Shown here piece by piece: positions 1-8,409 of a DNA stretch of 64,000 nucleotides. The notes below the pieces were generated by a model. That model was not told the origin of the DNA. It saw only the letters and a program-made list of their open reading frames with translations, and ran no database searches. The translations under genes were made by a program, and so were the position numbers. How positions within the stretch are numbered: the first letter of the stretch is position 1; every line of letters starts with the position of its first letter. This stretch comes from Flavobacterium flabelliforme (GTDB lineage Bacteria > Bacteroidota > Bacteroidia > Flavobacteriales > Flavobacteriaceae), in the NCBI RefSeq assembly GCF_017948675.1, contig NZ_JAGFBU010000005.1:212541-276540 (forward strand). The letters run 5' to 3'.

Positions 1-1
1 A

Positions 2-1042
2 CTTACCTATCACGGGCATCGTGTAATGATTGAATCTGGTGCAGGACTAAGCTCTAGTTATACTGATAAAGAATATTCTGATGCAGGGGCAGAAATCACG
101 AACGACACTAAAAAAGTTTTTAGTTGCCCAATGATTCTTAAAGTAGAACCAGCAACAACCGCAGAAATAGCCATGATGAATCCTCAAACGATTCTAATCT
201 CTGCTATTCAGTTAAAGACTCGAAAGAAAAAATATTTTGAAGCCTTAACAAAAAAGAAAATTACCGCATTAGCATTTGAATATATTAAAGATGAAGATGG
301 CACGTATCCTGCCGTTAAATCCTTAAGCGAGATAGCAGGAACAGCCTCAATCCTTATTGCAGCTGAATTAATGATTACAAATGAGTTTGGAAAAGGATTG
401 CTATTTGGCAATATTACCGGAGTTCCGCCTACAGATGTTGTGATTTTAGGAGCGGGAACCGTAGGAGAATTTGCCGCAAAGACAGCAATTGGTTTGGGTG
501 CAACAGTAAAAGTTTTTGATAATTCTATTACCAAATTACGACGTCTTCAAAACAATTTAAACCAACGCATTTTTACATCTACCATACAACCTAAATCTTT
601 ATTAAAAGCGCTTAGACGCTGTGATGTTGCCATTGGCGCGATGCGCGGTAAAGAAAGATGTCCTGTAATTGTAACCGAAACAATGGTAGAACACATGAAA
701 AATGGTGCCGTAATTGTTGATGTTAGCATCGATACAGGTGGTTGTTTTGAGACTTCAGAAGTGACCTCGCATGAAAAACCGACTTTTGTCAAAAGTAATG
801 TATTGCATTATTGTGTTCCCAACATCCCTTCTCGATATTCAAAAACGGCTTCGCTCTCCATCAGTAATATTATATCGCCATACCTATTACAAATCGCTGA
901 TGATGGCGGAATTGAAACTGCCATACGTTTTGATAAAGGACTTAAAAATGGAGTGTACATGTATCACGGAATTCTAACAAATGCTGCCATTGGCGACTGG
1001 TTTGATTTGCCCAATAACGACATCAATTTAATTGTTTTTTAA
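2..1042 (+). CDS. ald: Alanine dehydrogenase, 5' end outside the window
   Basis: This enzyme interconverts L-alanine and pyruvate with NAD(H). The reading frame is open to the left edge, and the codons before the first ATG (position 26) read LTYHGHRV, which matches the family just before the conserved IESGAG segment. The gene is therefore cut by the window and about 60-70 N-terminal residues are missing. Counting from the ATG at 26, the Rossmann dinucleotide-binding motif GAGTVG lies at residues 142-147, followed by the expected acidic residue at the end of the next strand (KVFD). The C-terminal VPNIPSRYSKTAS stretch is typical of the family. The stop codon is 37 bases before the DUF4258 gene, an arrangement I recall from Flavobacterium genomes. 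No frameshift is seen. Confidence 0.93.
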   Translation, partial: LTYHGHRVMIESGAGLSSSYTDKEYSDAGAEITNDTKKVFSCPMILKVEPATTAEIAMMNPQTILISAIQLKTRKKKYFEALTKKKITALAFEYIKDEDGTYPAVKSLSEIAGTASILIAAELMITNEFGKGLLFGNITGVPPTDVVILGAGTVGEFAAKTAIGLGATVKVFDNSITKLRRLQNNLNQRIFTSTIQPKSLLKALRRCDVAIGAMRGKERCPVIVTETMVEHMKNGAVIVDVSIDTGGCFETSEVTSHEKPTFVKSNVLHYCVPNIPSRYSKTASLSISNIISPYLLQIADDGGIETAIRFDKGLKNGVYMYHGILTNAAIGDWFDLPNNDINLIVF

Positions 1043-1055
1043 GGAAACTTTGAGC

Positions 1056-1063
1056 TACCTTTG
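1056..1063 (+). promoter_or_regulatory. Candidate -7 element TACCTTTG upstream of the DUF4258 gene
   Basis: This octamer matches the Bacteroidota TAnnTTTG element exactly and lies 15 bases before the ATG at 1079. A TTG at 1032-1034 gives a 21-bp spacer, slightly long. If used, the DUF4258 gene has its own promoter inside the tail of ald. Confidence 0.5.
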
Positions 1064-1078
1064 CCAAAAATATAATTC

Positions 1079-1462
1079 ATGAAATTTATACATCGTTTTG
1101 CTTACTATTTAGTAGGTTTAGTAATTGGAGTGTTTTTTGTCTCTTTAGTTTTTAGCGGTAAAGATACCCGTTGTAATTATTTTCCAAACGCAAGAGTTCT
1201 AAATGATCTACGAAATAAGCCCTTTCATTATTCCGAAAAAGCATCTCAAATACTAGCTGAAAAATGGATTGATACTACCGATATTAAAAATACTTTGCAA
1301 TTTGGCGATGTCGTTTTTGATGAAAGTAATGTTATCGTAAAAAAAGGAAAATTATACGTAATTGAAGGTAAAACAGTCAAAAACCAAGAAATTATTTTAA
1401 AGGTCATCAACTATGAAAATAAAGCGGTTTTAGATGATATAATCAAAAAAGAAAAAGAGTAA
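1079..1462 (+). CDS. DUF4258 domain protein with one N-terminal membrane anchor
   Basis: This is a 127-residue protein of unknown function. Residues about 9-26 form one hydrophobic segment with a lysine and arginine before it, so it is probably an N-in single-pass protein with the rest outside the inner membrane. The remainder (residues 50-122) is a small alpha/beta domain resembling DUF4258. The motif KKGKLYVIEGKTV is characteristic of the flavobacterial members that follow alanine dehydrogenase. It is transcribed in the same direction as ald with a possible promoter of its own, and a strong bidirectional terminator follows. The function cannot be inferred from the sequence. Confidence 0.75.
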   Translation: MKFIHRFAYYLVGLVIGVFFVSLVFSGKDTRCNYFPNARVLNDLRNKPFHYSEKASQILAEKWIDTTDIKNTLQFGDVVFDESNVIVKKGKLYVIEGKTVKNQEIILKVINYENKAVLDDIIKKEKE

Positions 1463-1506
1463 ATATAATGATTTAGTTCTAATTTGGACGTGCCACCATA
1501 AAAAAC

Positions 1507-1545
1507 AAGGGCTCCTTACATTGTTGTGAGGAGCCCTTATTTTTT
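1507..1545. terminator. Bidirectional intrinsic terminator between DUF4258 and ung
   Basis: AAGGGCTCCT (1507-1516) pairs perfectly with AGGAGCCCTT (1529-1538) across a 12-base loop. It has an A-rich left flank and a T-run on the right. It lies between two convergent genes and can serve both. Confidence 0.88.
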
Positions 1546-1548
1546 ATA

Positions 1549-1601
1549 CTGTCGGGCTTTACGCGCTACTTCGGTAGCTAGCTTCAATCCCTCACGCAAT
1601 C
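1549..1601. repeat. Candidate dispersed intergenic element with a UUCG-loop hairpin
   Basis: This stretch is noticeably richer in GC than the surrounding non-coding DNA. It contains GCTAC-TTCG-GTAGC (1565-1578), a hairpin with the very stable UUCG tetraloop. Its style (CGGGCTTTACGCGCTACTTC, then CAATCCCTCACGC) resembles short repeats I recall seeing many times between Flavobacterium genes. Only one copy is in the window, so its repetitive nature is inferred. Confidence 0.4.
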
Positions 1602-1636
1602 TAGAATAAAATAGAGATTTCTACTTTCTAATATTA

Positions 1637-2314
1637 CTATTCCGTAATCCAGTTAATGGTTTCTTTACCATTTTGCTTTAAATAAGCATTCGTTTTACTA
1701 AAATGTTTATTCCCAAACCACTTTCCTTGATTAGCGCTCATCGGCGACGGATGTCCAGACTCTAAAACTAAATGCTTATTTCTATCTATCTTAATTCCTT
1801 TTTTATGCGCAAAAGCGCCCCAAAGTAAGAACACTACATTTTCTTTTTTCGAAGAAATATGATCGATAACAGCATCGGTAAAAAGATTCCATTTTAAATG
1901 TTTGTGACTATTTGGAGTGTCTTTTCTTACCGTCAACGAAGCGTTCAAAAGCAAAATTCCTTGCTTCGCCCAATCTTCTAAATTGCCTGAAGTAGGCAAA
2001 AAAATCGTTCCCAAATCATCACTCAGTTCCCGATTAATATTTCTCAGAGAAGGCGGAATACGAACAGTATTATTTACTGAAAAGCACAAACCATTTGCTT
2101 CGCCATTTCCATGATAGGGGTCTTGACCAATAATAACCACTTTTAAATCTTTAAAACTACAATAATCAAAAGCCGAAAAAATTAATTCTTTTGGCGGAAA
2201 ACAAATATTTGTCTTGTATTCTTCAGCCACACTTTCCATTAAGTCAGCAAAGTAAGGCTTCTGTATTTCATCTGACAAAATAGTTTGCCATTCTGGATTA
2301 AGATTCGTTTGCAT
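1637..2314 (-). CDS. ung: Uracil-DNA glycosylase, family 1
   Basis: It removes uracil from DNA at the start of base-excision repair. The 225-residue length is normal for the family. The water-activating motif GQDPYHG is at residues 63-69 with the catalytic aspartate, and the leucine-loop motif HPSPMSA starts at residue 188 with the catalytic histidine. The stretch LLWGAFAHKK between them is also typical. The start is ATG at 2314, with a perfect -7 element 17 bases upstream. It appears monocistronic, facing the DUF4258 gene across a shared terminator. Confidence 0.97.
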   Translation of the reverse strand: MQTNLNPEWQTILSDEIQKPYFADLMESVAEEYKTNICFPPKELIFSAFDYCSFKDLKVVIIGQDPYHGNGEANGLCFSVNNTVRIPPSLRNINRELSDDLGTIFLPTSGNLEDWAKQGILLLNASLTVRKDTPNSHKHLKWNLFTDAVIDHISSKKENVVFLLWGAFAHKKGIKIDRNKHLVLESGHPSPMSANQGKWFGNKHFSKTNAYLKQNGKETINWITE

Positions 2315-2331
2315 AAATAATTGTTATGTTA

Positions 2332-2339
2332 CAAAGATA
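2332..2339 (-). promoter_or_regulatory. Candidate -7 element TATCTTTG of ung
   Basis: On the minus strand this reads TATCTTTG, an exact TAnnTTTG match 17 bases before the ung ATG. No convincing TTG is seen at the usual -33 distance. Confidence 0.5.
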
Positions 2340-2452
2340 CACAGAGTAATGGCTGAGAAGTAATAAGAGAAGATAATATTTCACTTAAAAAAACCACAAT
2401 AAACATTCTTTAATTCTTTGTGAATGACTGTTAATTAGTCTTAACTATTAAC

Positions 2453-2460
2453 TATTTTTG
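2453..2460 (+). promoter_or_regulatory. Candidate -7 element TATTTTTG of mutS2
   Basis: This is an exact TAnnTTTG match 24 bases upstream of the mutS2 ATG. The -33 TTG is not obvious at the usual spacing, so only the -7 box is supported. Confidence 0.5.
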
Positions 2461-2484
2461 TGTCGAAAAGAATTTTATAGATAA

Positions 2485-4650
2485 ATGATATCCATCACCG
2501 AAAAGACATTACAAGATTTACAATTCCCAACCGTTCTCGAAACGATTTCGGCAATTTGTAATACCGATATAGGAAAACAAAAAGCACTTGAAATAACTCC
2601 TTTTAAAGACAAGGAAACTTTGATGAAGGCCTTAATGCAAACATCAGAATATGTGTCTTCTTTCCAAAACAACAATGCCATTCCAAATCATGGTTTTGAT
2701 GCCATTACGCATGAAATAAGATTTCTTGCCATTGAAGATAGTTTTCTTGAAGTAGGAAGTTTTAGAAAAATAGCAACAATATCCTCTACCGTTAATTTTT
2801 TATTGAGTTATTTTAAAAAATTTGAAGACTATTATCCTAATTTAAATTCACGGGCTTTACAAGTCGAATTTACAAAGGACATTATTACCATGACCGACGA
2901 AATCGTTGATAAATATGGTGAAATAAAAGACAACGCTTCACCCGATTTATTAAATATTCGCAGGAATATGAATACGGTTCGCGGTAAAGTAAATCAGAGT
3001 TTTGGTACAGCACTTACGCAATACAATGCCCTTGGATATTTAGATGATATAAAAGAAAGCTTTGTTCAAAATCGCAGGGTTTTAGCAGTTTTGTCTATGT
3101 ATCGCCGCAAGGTAAAAGGATCAATTTTAGGAAGTTCTAAAACAGGAAGTATTGCCTATATCGAACCCGAAGCAACACTAAATTATTCGAGAGAACTGAG
3201 CAACTTAGAATACGAAGAAAAAGAAGAAATTACTAGAATTCTAAAGCAATTAACGAACCAAATTCGACCTTTTTTACAGTTACTGATTGACTATCAAGAT
3301 TTTTTGAGTGATATTGATGTAATTGCTGCGAAAGCTAAATATGCAAATCGCATTAATGGAATCCTGCCCAACATCACCGATAATAGACGTTTGTATTTCA
3401 GAGAAGCCTTCCATCCTATTTTGTATTTGAATAACAAACAAAAAAACGAAATTACGCATCCGCAAACTATTGAATTGGCTCAGGAAAATAGAATCATAGT
3501 TATTTCTGGACCTAATGCTGGTGGAAAAACGATATCGCTAAAAACGGTTGGATTGCTGCAATTGATGTTGCAATCGGGAATGCTAATTCCGGTTCACGAA
3601 CGCAGTGAAACATTCTTGTTTGATAGAATATTAACAGATATTGGAGACAATCAATCTATTGAAAATCATTTAAGTACCTATAGTTATCGATTAAAGAACA
3701 TGAACTACTTCTTAAAGAAGTGCAATAGAAAAACAATGTTCCTAATTGATGAATTTGGTACGGGTTCTGATCCTGAGTTAGGAGGCGCATTAGCCGAAAT
3801 TTTCTTAGAAGAATTTTATCATAGAGAAGCTTTCGGGATTATAACGACCCATTATTCTAATCTAAAAATTTTAGCAAACGAATTGCCTTTTGCCACAAAT
3901 GCCAACATGCTTTTTGATGAAAAGTCATTAGAACCAATGTACAAACTTGCATTAGGACAAGCGGGAAGCTCATTTACATTTGAAGTAGCTCTGAAAAACG
4001 GAATTCCTTTTGGCTTAATAAATCGCGCCAAAAAGAAGATAGAAGTAGGAAAAGTACGTTTTGACAAAACCATTGCTACTTTACAAAAAGAGCGTTCTAA
4101 AATGGAAAAAACTTCGCAAACGCTAAAGGAAGAAGAAACAAAAGCACGTGAAGAAGGCAAGAAAATGGAAACTATTAATGTCAAAATCAAACAAAAACTG
4201 GAAAGTTATCAGGAGTTGTATGACAGCAACCAAAAAACAATTTACATTGGTAATAAAATAGAAGATATAGCGGAGAAGTATTTTAATAATAAAAATAAAA
4301 AAGATCTTATCGCTGAATTTTTAAAAATTATCGAAATAGAAAATTCCAAAAGGAAAAAGGCAACTCCTAAAGAGGCCAAAGCTATCGTTGCCAAGAAAAA
4401 GGAAGTTATTGAGGAAGTGACTGTTCATGTAGAAGAAATTAGAAAAGAAAAAAAAGAAAAGAAACTTAAACCTGTTATTGAGAAAATTAGACACATTTTA
4501 AAAGTTGGTGATCGAGTACGTATGCTGGATGGTAAAGCAGTTGGAAGTATTGAAACTATCGAGAAAAATAAAGCAAATGTAAATTACGGAATGTTTATGT
4601 CTAAAGTAAGTTTGGACGAATTAGAATTAGTTGAAGCGGTTAAAAAGTAA
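2485..4650 (+). CDS. mutS2: MutS2-family ATPase without a C-terminal Smr domain
   Basis: MutS2 proteins are DNA-binding ATPases linked to recombination control and, in some bacteria, to rescue of collided ribosomes. This protein has 721 residues. The MutS core ATPase shows Walker A GPNAGGKT at residues 342-349 and Walker B LIDEFG at 420-425, followed by GTGSDPELGGALAE. A long charged coiled coil covers about residues 515-660. The protein ends in a small KOW-like region (KVGDRVRMLDGKAVGS). In Bacillus MutS2, of about 785 residues, this region is followed by a Smr nuclease domain. Here the stop codon comes directly after it with no Smr-like sequence downstream, so this version lacks the nuclease. 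No mutL neighbour is present. Confidence 0.92.
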   Translation: MISITEKTLQDLQFPTVLETISAICNTDIGKQKALEITPFKDKETLMKALMQTSEYVSSFQNNNAIPNHGFDAITHEIRFLAIEDSFLEVGSFRKIATISSTVNFLLSYFKKFEDYYPNLNSRALQVEFTKDIITMTDEIVDKYGEIKDNASPDLLNIRRNMNTVRGKVNQSFGTALTQYNALGYLDDIKESFVQNRRVLAVLSMYRRKVKGSILGSSKTGSIAYIEPEATLNYSRELSNLEYEEKEEITRILKQLTNQIRPFLQLLIDYQDFLSDIDVIAAKAKYANRINGILPNITDNRRLYFREAFHPILYLNNKQKNEITHPQTIELAQENRIIVISGPNAGGKTISLKTVGLLQLMLQSGMLIPVHERSETFLFDRILTDIGDNQSIENHLSTYSYRLKNMNYFLKKCNRKTMFLIDEFGTGSDPELGGALAEIFLEEFYHREAFGIITTHYSNLKILANELPFATNANMLFDEKSLEPMYKLALGQAGSSFTFEVALKNGIPFGLINRAKKKIEVGKVRFDKTIATLQKERSKMEKTSQTLKEEETKAREEGKKMETINVKIKQKLESYQELYDSNQKTIYIGNKIEDIAEKYFNNKNKKDLIAEFLKIIEIENSKRKKATPKEAKAIVAKKKEVIEEVTVHVEEIRKEKKEKKLKPVIEKIRHILKVGDRVRMLDGKAVGSIETIEKNKANVNYGMFMSKVSLDELELVEAVKK

Positions 4651-4745
4651 TTTAAATTAGAAAGAAATTTAAATTGAGGATATGTATTTATTTTAAATCA
4701 GAAACAATTTAAAATAAGATTTTTATTACGTATTTTATATTAATT

Positions 4746-4753
4746 TAGCTTTG
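4746..4753 (+). promoter_or_regulatory. Candidate -7 element TAGCTTTG
   Basis: This is an exact TAnnTTTG match 22 bases upstream of the ATG at 4776. It suggests that the secreted multidomain gene has its own promoter rather than reading through from mutS2. Confidence 0.5.
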
Positions 4754-4775
4754 AGATTTTAAACCAAATTATTTT

Positions 4776-5987
4776 ATGAAAATTATAAATATTCTATTAT
4801 TACTCTGTATTGGCATTACAAATGCACAAAACAACAAATTAGAGGAAGTTACAAATAATGCAAAGATTCTATTTTCTAAATTGAAAGAAAAAGAAAAAAA
4901 TCCTCTATATATTGTAAATGGAATTACCATAGAGGATTACGCTGTGATTTCATCTATCAAACCTGAAGACATAGAAGGTATTGTAGTGCTTAAAAAACAA
5001 TCTGAGATTGAAAAATATGGACAAAAAGGTGAAAATGGAATTGTAGAAATAACCCTTAAAAATTCTGATAATAAGAACCTTGAACAATTAATTAAAAAGA
5101 ATAGCGCAATTAAATTTGAAAAAAATAATTATAAAATTATAATTTCTGGTTTGATTTCTGATAAAGATGCCAATCCCTTGGCAACTGTAGTGATTTCAAA
5201 TCTTACCAAAAAAGAAGCTTACCATTCAGATAGTTATGGGAATTACTCAATAAGAGCATCAAATGAAGACGTTTTTAATTTTTCTTTAACAGGTTATGAA
5301 TCTCAACAAATTATTGTTAACAATCAAACAATTCAGAATGTAGTTTTAAAGAAAGTCAATACTAATTCTGAAATAATGATTAAGAAACCAGTTGTTTATC
5401 TTTATCCAACTGCAAAAACAGATATTACCTTTTCATTTAATTTTAATGGTATTTTATCAACTACTTTGCCAAAATATGAATCAAATTGGCAATTAACGGC
5501 TTATCCAGATGGAAAAATTTTCGATAAAAAAACAAATCGTTTTTATTCTTCTCTCTTTTGGGATGGTAAACAAACTTTTTCTGAGGAACATTATAAGTAC
5601 AAAACTGGATTTACAGTTTCAAAAATAGATTTGACAAATTTTTTAATAGAAAAATTGGAAATTTTAGGTTTGAATACTTACGAAACAAACGATTTTGTCC
5701 AGTATTGGTTGCCTATTTTAGAAAAAAATGAAACTAATTTTGTTCATTTTTACAGCAATTCAGATTATGATGTTTTTTCAACCAATGCTGTAAATCCAAA
5801 ACCAGAAACTTCAATTAGGGTTTTTATGGAATTTTATGCTGTAGAAAATAAGACTGAGATTCCAGAACAAAAACTTGTAAAAACGCAGCGCAAGGGTTTT
5901 ACTCTTGTAGAATGGGGCGGTGCTGATGTTACACAAGCGGTGCAAAATTTAAATTATAAATCAAATGCAAAACCTTCCTCAAAATAA
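4776..5987 (+). CDS. Secreted protein: TonB-plug-like motif + carboxypeptidase-regulatory-like domain + KPxxYLYP domain
   Basis: This is a 403-residue protein of unknown function. A signal peptide covers residues 1-17, ending in TNAQ. Residues about 43-97 (PLYIVNGITIEDY, then EKYGQKGENGIVEITLKN) resemble the plug motif that marks SusC/RagA receptors, but no beta-barrel follows. Residues about 122-202 resemble a carboxypeptidase-regulatory-like beta-sandwich (ISGLISDKDANPLATVVI). Residues about 212-390 begin with KPVVYLYPTAKTDITFSF and contain PKYESNWQLTAYPDGK and SSLFWDGK. I recall the KPxIYLYP pattern from uncharacterised bacterial proteins but know no established function. The gene overlaps the next one by 23 bases, so the two are probably translated together. 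The domain reading rests on short motifs. Confidence 0.65.
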   Translation: MKIINILLLLCIGITNAQNNKLEEVTNNAKILFSKLKEKEKNPLYIVNGITIEDYAVISSIKPEDIEGIVVLKKQSEIEKYGQKGENGIVEITLKNSDNKNLEQLIKKNSAIKFEKNNYKIIISGLISDKDANPLATVVISNLTKKEAYHSDSYGNYSIRASNEDVFNFSLTGYESQQIIVNNQTIQNVVLKKVNTNSEIMIKKPVVYLYPTAKTDITFSFNFNGILSTTLPKYESNWQLTAYPDGKIFDKKTNRFYSSLFWDGKQTFSEEHYKYKTGFTVSKIDLTNFLIEKLEILGLNTYETNDFVQYWLPILEKNETNFVHFYSNSDYDVFSTNAVNPKPETSIRVFMEFYAVENKTEIPEQKLVKTQRKGFTLVEWGGADVTQAVQNLNYKSNAKPSSK

Positions 5988-6378
5988 AAAAATCATTCTC
6001 TTTGATGGCGTTTGCAATCTCTGTGACTCAGCGGTACAGTTTATTATTAAGCACGATAAGAAGGATGTATTTAGATTTGTATCACTGCAATCTGATACGG
6101 GAAAAGAAATAAGTAATTATCTCGGAATTAGTAGCGAAAAGTTAAGTAGCATTATATTATACCAACCAGGATATGCCTATTACCATAAATCACAAGCTGT
6201 TTTTGAAATTGCAAAAGAATTGGGTGGACTATTTTCTATAATCTCTATATTTTCTTTTTTACCCACATCACTTACTGATTCTTTATACGATTATGTTGCA
6301 AAAAATCGTTATAAATGGTATGGAAAAAAAGAGGCTTGTATGATTCCAACTCCATCGTTAAAGTCAAAATTTTTGTAA
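5965..6378 (+). CDS. DCC-family thiol-disulfide oxidoreductase-like protein (DUF393)
   Basis: This 137-residue protein begins with the family signature ILFDGVCNLCDSAVQF, with Cys17 and Cys20 as the CxxC pair, and has the family's C-terminal NRYKWYGKK segment. Members are thought to be thioredoxin-like redox proteins, though substrates are mostly unknown. The start at 5965 lies inside the previous gene, a 23-base overlap in another frame, and the DGVCNLC motif close to the start supports it. No signal peptide is seen, so it is probably cytoplasmic. Confidence 0.85.
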   Translation: MQNLPQNKKIILFDGVCNLCDSAVQFIIKHDKKDVFRFVSLQSDTGKEISNYLGISSEKLSSIILYQPGYAYYHKSQAVFEIAKELGGLFSIISIFSFLPTSLTDSLYDYVAKNRYKWYGKKEACMIPTPSLKSKFL

Positions 6379-6457
6379 TAAATGAATTTATGATAAATAT
6401 CATTACTTTTATATTTTAAGTAGTATATATTTGACCAATCTTTAAATTCACTTACAC

Positions 6458-6583
6458 ATGAAAGACACTTCACTTTTTACTTGGGATAACGGAACATTTA
6501 TAATGATTGTCGTATTTGGTTTAGTTATAGTAGGACTGGTTGCGGCAGTTTTAATTATGATGAATTCTGACAAAAAAAAATAA
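6458..6583 (+). CDS. Small single-pass membrane protein, 41 residues
   Basis: This short reading frame encodes MKDTSLFTWDNG, then a hydrophobic helix of about 22 residues (residues 14-35), then NSDKKK and a stop. The composition is that of a tail-anchored or single-pass peptide with a positive end in the cytoplasm. A strong terminator starts 10 bases after its stop. I recall near-identical small proteins in other Flavobacterium genomes, but the function is unknown. It is short enough to be missed by standard gene calling. Confidence 0.7.
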   Translation: MKDTSLFTWDNGTFIMIVVFGLVIVGLVAAVLIMMNSDKKK

Positions 6584-6592
6584 AGCATAAAA

Positions 6593-6625
6593 AAAGAGGA
6601 TGTCTATTAAGACATCCTCTTTGCT
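6593..6625. terminator. Bidirectional terminator between the small membrane protein and ettA
   Basis: AAAGAGGATGTC (6593-6604) pairs perfectly with GACATCCTCTTT (6611-6622) across a 6-base loop. It lies between convergent genes. Confidence 0.88.
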
Positions 6626-6644
6626 GTTCGAAAATGATTGAATT

Positions 6645-8339
6645 TTAGCTTCTAATCAATTTTCTATATTTCAATCGTTTTGGAGTTAAATCACCACCAA
6701 GACGTTTTTTCTTATTCTCTTCATATTCAGAGAAACCACCTTCAAAACAATACACTTCAGAGTTTCCTTCAAAAGCTAAAATATGAGTACATATTCTATC
6801 TAAGAACCATCTGTCGTGAGAAATAACTACTGCACAACCAGCAAAACTCTCTAAACCTTCTTCTAATGCACGAAGCGTATTAATATCCAAGTCATTCGTA
6901 GGCTCATCTAGTAACAATACGTTTCCTTCTTCTTTTAAAGTCATGGCAAGATGCAAACGGTTGCGTTCTCCACCAGATAACATAGAGACTTTCTTGTTTT
7001 GTTCTCCACCACCAAAATTAAAACGAGATAAATATGCTCTAGAATTTACTTGTTTGCCTCCCATCATAATCAATTCCTGACCATCAGCAAAGTTCTCCCA
7101 AATTGATTTGTCAGGATTAATGTTAGAGTGCGCTTGATCTACATAAGCAATTTTCACTGTATCACCAATCAAAAATTCACCAGAATCTGGTTTTTCTTCA
7201 CCCATAATCATTTTGAAAATTGTCGATTTACCAGCACCATTTGGTCCAATAATTCCAACAATTCCAGCCTGTGGTAAAGTAAAATTCAAATTATCATATA
7301 ATAATTTTTCACCAAAACCTTTAGCTACATTTTTAGCTTCAATAACATTGGTACCTAAACGTGGACCATTTGGAATATAAATTTCTAAATTTTCATCCAA
7401 TTGTTTTTGATCTTCGTTTAGTAATTTATCGTAGTTCTGTAAACGCGCTTTTTGTTTGGTTTGACGTCCTTTTGCTCCCTGACGTACCCAATCCAACTCA
7501 CGTTCCAAATTTTTTCTACGTTTTGAAGCTACTTTTTCTTCAAGCGCCATTCTGCTCGATTTTTGGTCTAACCAAGAGCTATAATTCCCTTTCCATGGAA
7601 TTCCTTCTCCTCTGTCTAACTCTAAAATCCAACCAGCAACATTATCCAAGAAGTATCTATCGTGCGTTACAGCGATTACAGTTCCCGCATATTGTGCTAA
7701 GTGTTGCTCTAACCAAAGTACACTTTCTGCATCCAAGTGATTCGTAGGCTCATCTAAAAGCAATACATCAGGTTGTTGCAATAACAAACGACATAAAGCG
7801 ACACGACGACGCTCACCACCTGATAAATTTTTAATTGGAGTATCACCTTCTGGAGTACGCAAGGCATCCATGGCAATTTCTAATTTAGTATCGATTTCCC
7901 AAGCTCCTAATGCATCAATTTTATCTTGCAAAAGTGCCTGACGATCCATCAACTGCTCCATTTTATCAGCATCTTCATACACTTCTGGCAAACCAAAACT
8001 GTCATTTATTTTGTTGAATTCATCCAGAACTGCCATAGTTTCAGCAACTCCTTCACGTACAATCTCTATAACCGTTTTAGTATCATCTAAAATTGGCTCT
8101 TGCTCTAAATATCCTACTGTATAACCTGGTGCAAAAACAACATCACCTTGATAATTTTTGTCAACACCAGCAATAATTTTTAGTAAAGAAGATTTTCCAG
8201 AACCATTTAAACCTAAAATACCAATCTTAGCTCCATAAAAGAAACTCAAGTAGATGTTTTTTAGTACAGGTTTATCTGCACCTTGATAGGTTTTACTCAA
8301 TTTTGACATTGAGAATATCACTTTTTTATCGTCTGCCAT
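6645..8339 (-). CDS. ettA: ABC-F ATPase EttA (energy-dependent translational throttle)
   Basis: EttA is a soluble ABC-F protein that binds the ribosomal E site and gates the first elongation cycles according to the ATP/ADP ratio. The 564-residue protein has two ABC cassettes. The first has Walker A GLNGSGKS at residues 43-50 and signature LSGGERRRVALCR. The second has Walker A GPNGAGKST and signature LSGGERNRLHLA. The arm insertion and the C-terminal GGDLTPKRLKYRKL fit EttA rather than other ABC-F members. No membrane segments are present. A possible TTTG, 20 bp, TAACTTTA promoter lies upstream on the minus strand. Confidence 0.95.
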   Translation of the reverse strand: MADDKKVIFSMSKLSKTYQGADKPVLKNIYLSFFYGAKIGILGLNGSGKSSLLKIIAGVDKNYQGDVVFAPGYTVGYLEQEPILDDTKTVIEIVREGVAETMAVLDEFNKINDSFGLPEVYEDADKMEQLMDRQALLQDKIDALGAWEIDTKLEIAMDALRTPEGDTPIKNLSGGERRRVALCRLLLQQPDVLLLDEPTNHLDAESVLWLEQHLAQYAGTVIAVTHDRYFLDNVAGWILELDRGEGIPWKGNYSSWLDQKSSRMALEEKVASKRRKNLERELDWVRQGAKGRQTKQKARLQNYDKLLNEDQKQLDENLEIYIPNGPRLGTNVIEAKNVAKGFGEKLLYDNLNFTLPQAGIVGIIGPNGAGKSTIFKMIMGEEKPDSGEFLIGDTVKIAYVDQAHSNINPDKSIWENFADGQELIMMGGKQVNSRAYLSRFNFGGGEQNKKVSMLSGGERNRLHLAMTLKEEGNVLLLDEPTNDLDINTLRALEEGLESFAGCAVVISHDRWFLDRICTHILAFEGNSEVYCFEGGFSEYEENKKKRLGGDLTPKRLKYRKLIRS

Positions 8340-8409
8340 AATTCTTATTTAAAGTTTTTTTTGTTTATTTTTAAAGTTACCTCAATTTAGACAAGGAAAC
8401 AAATCTGTA

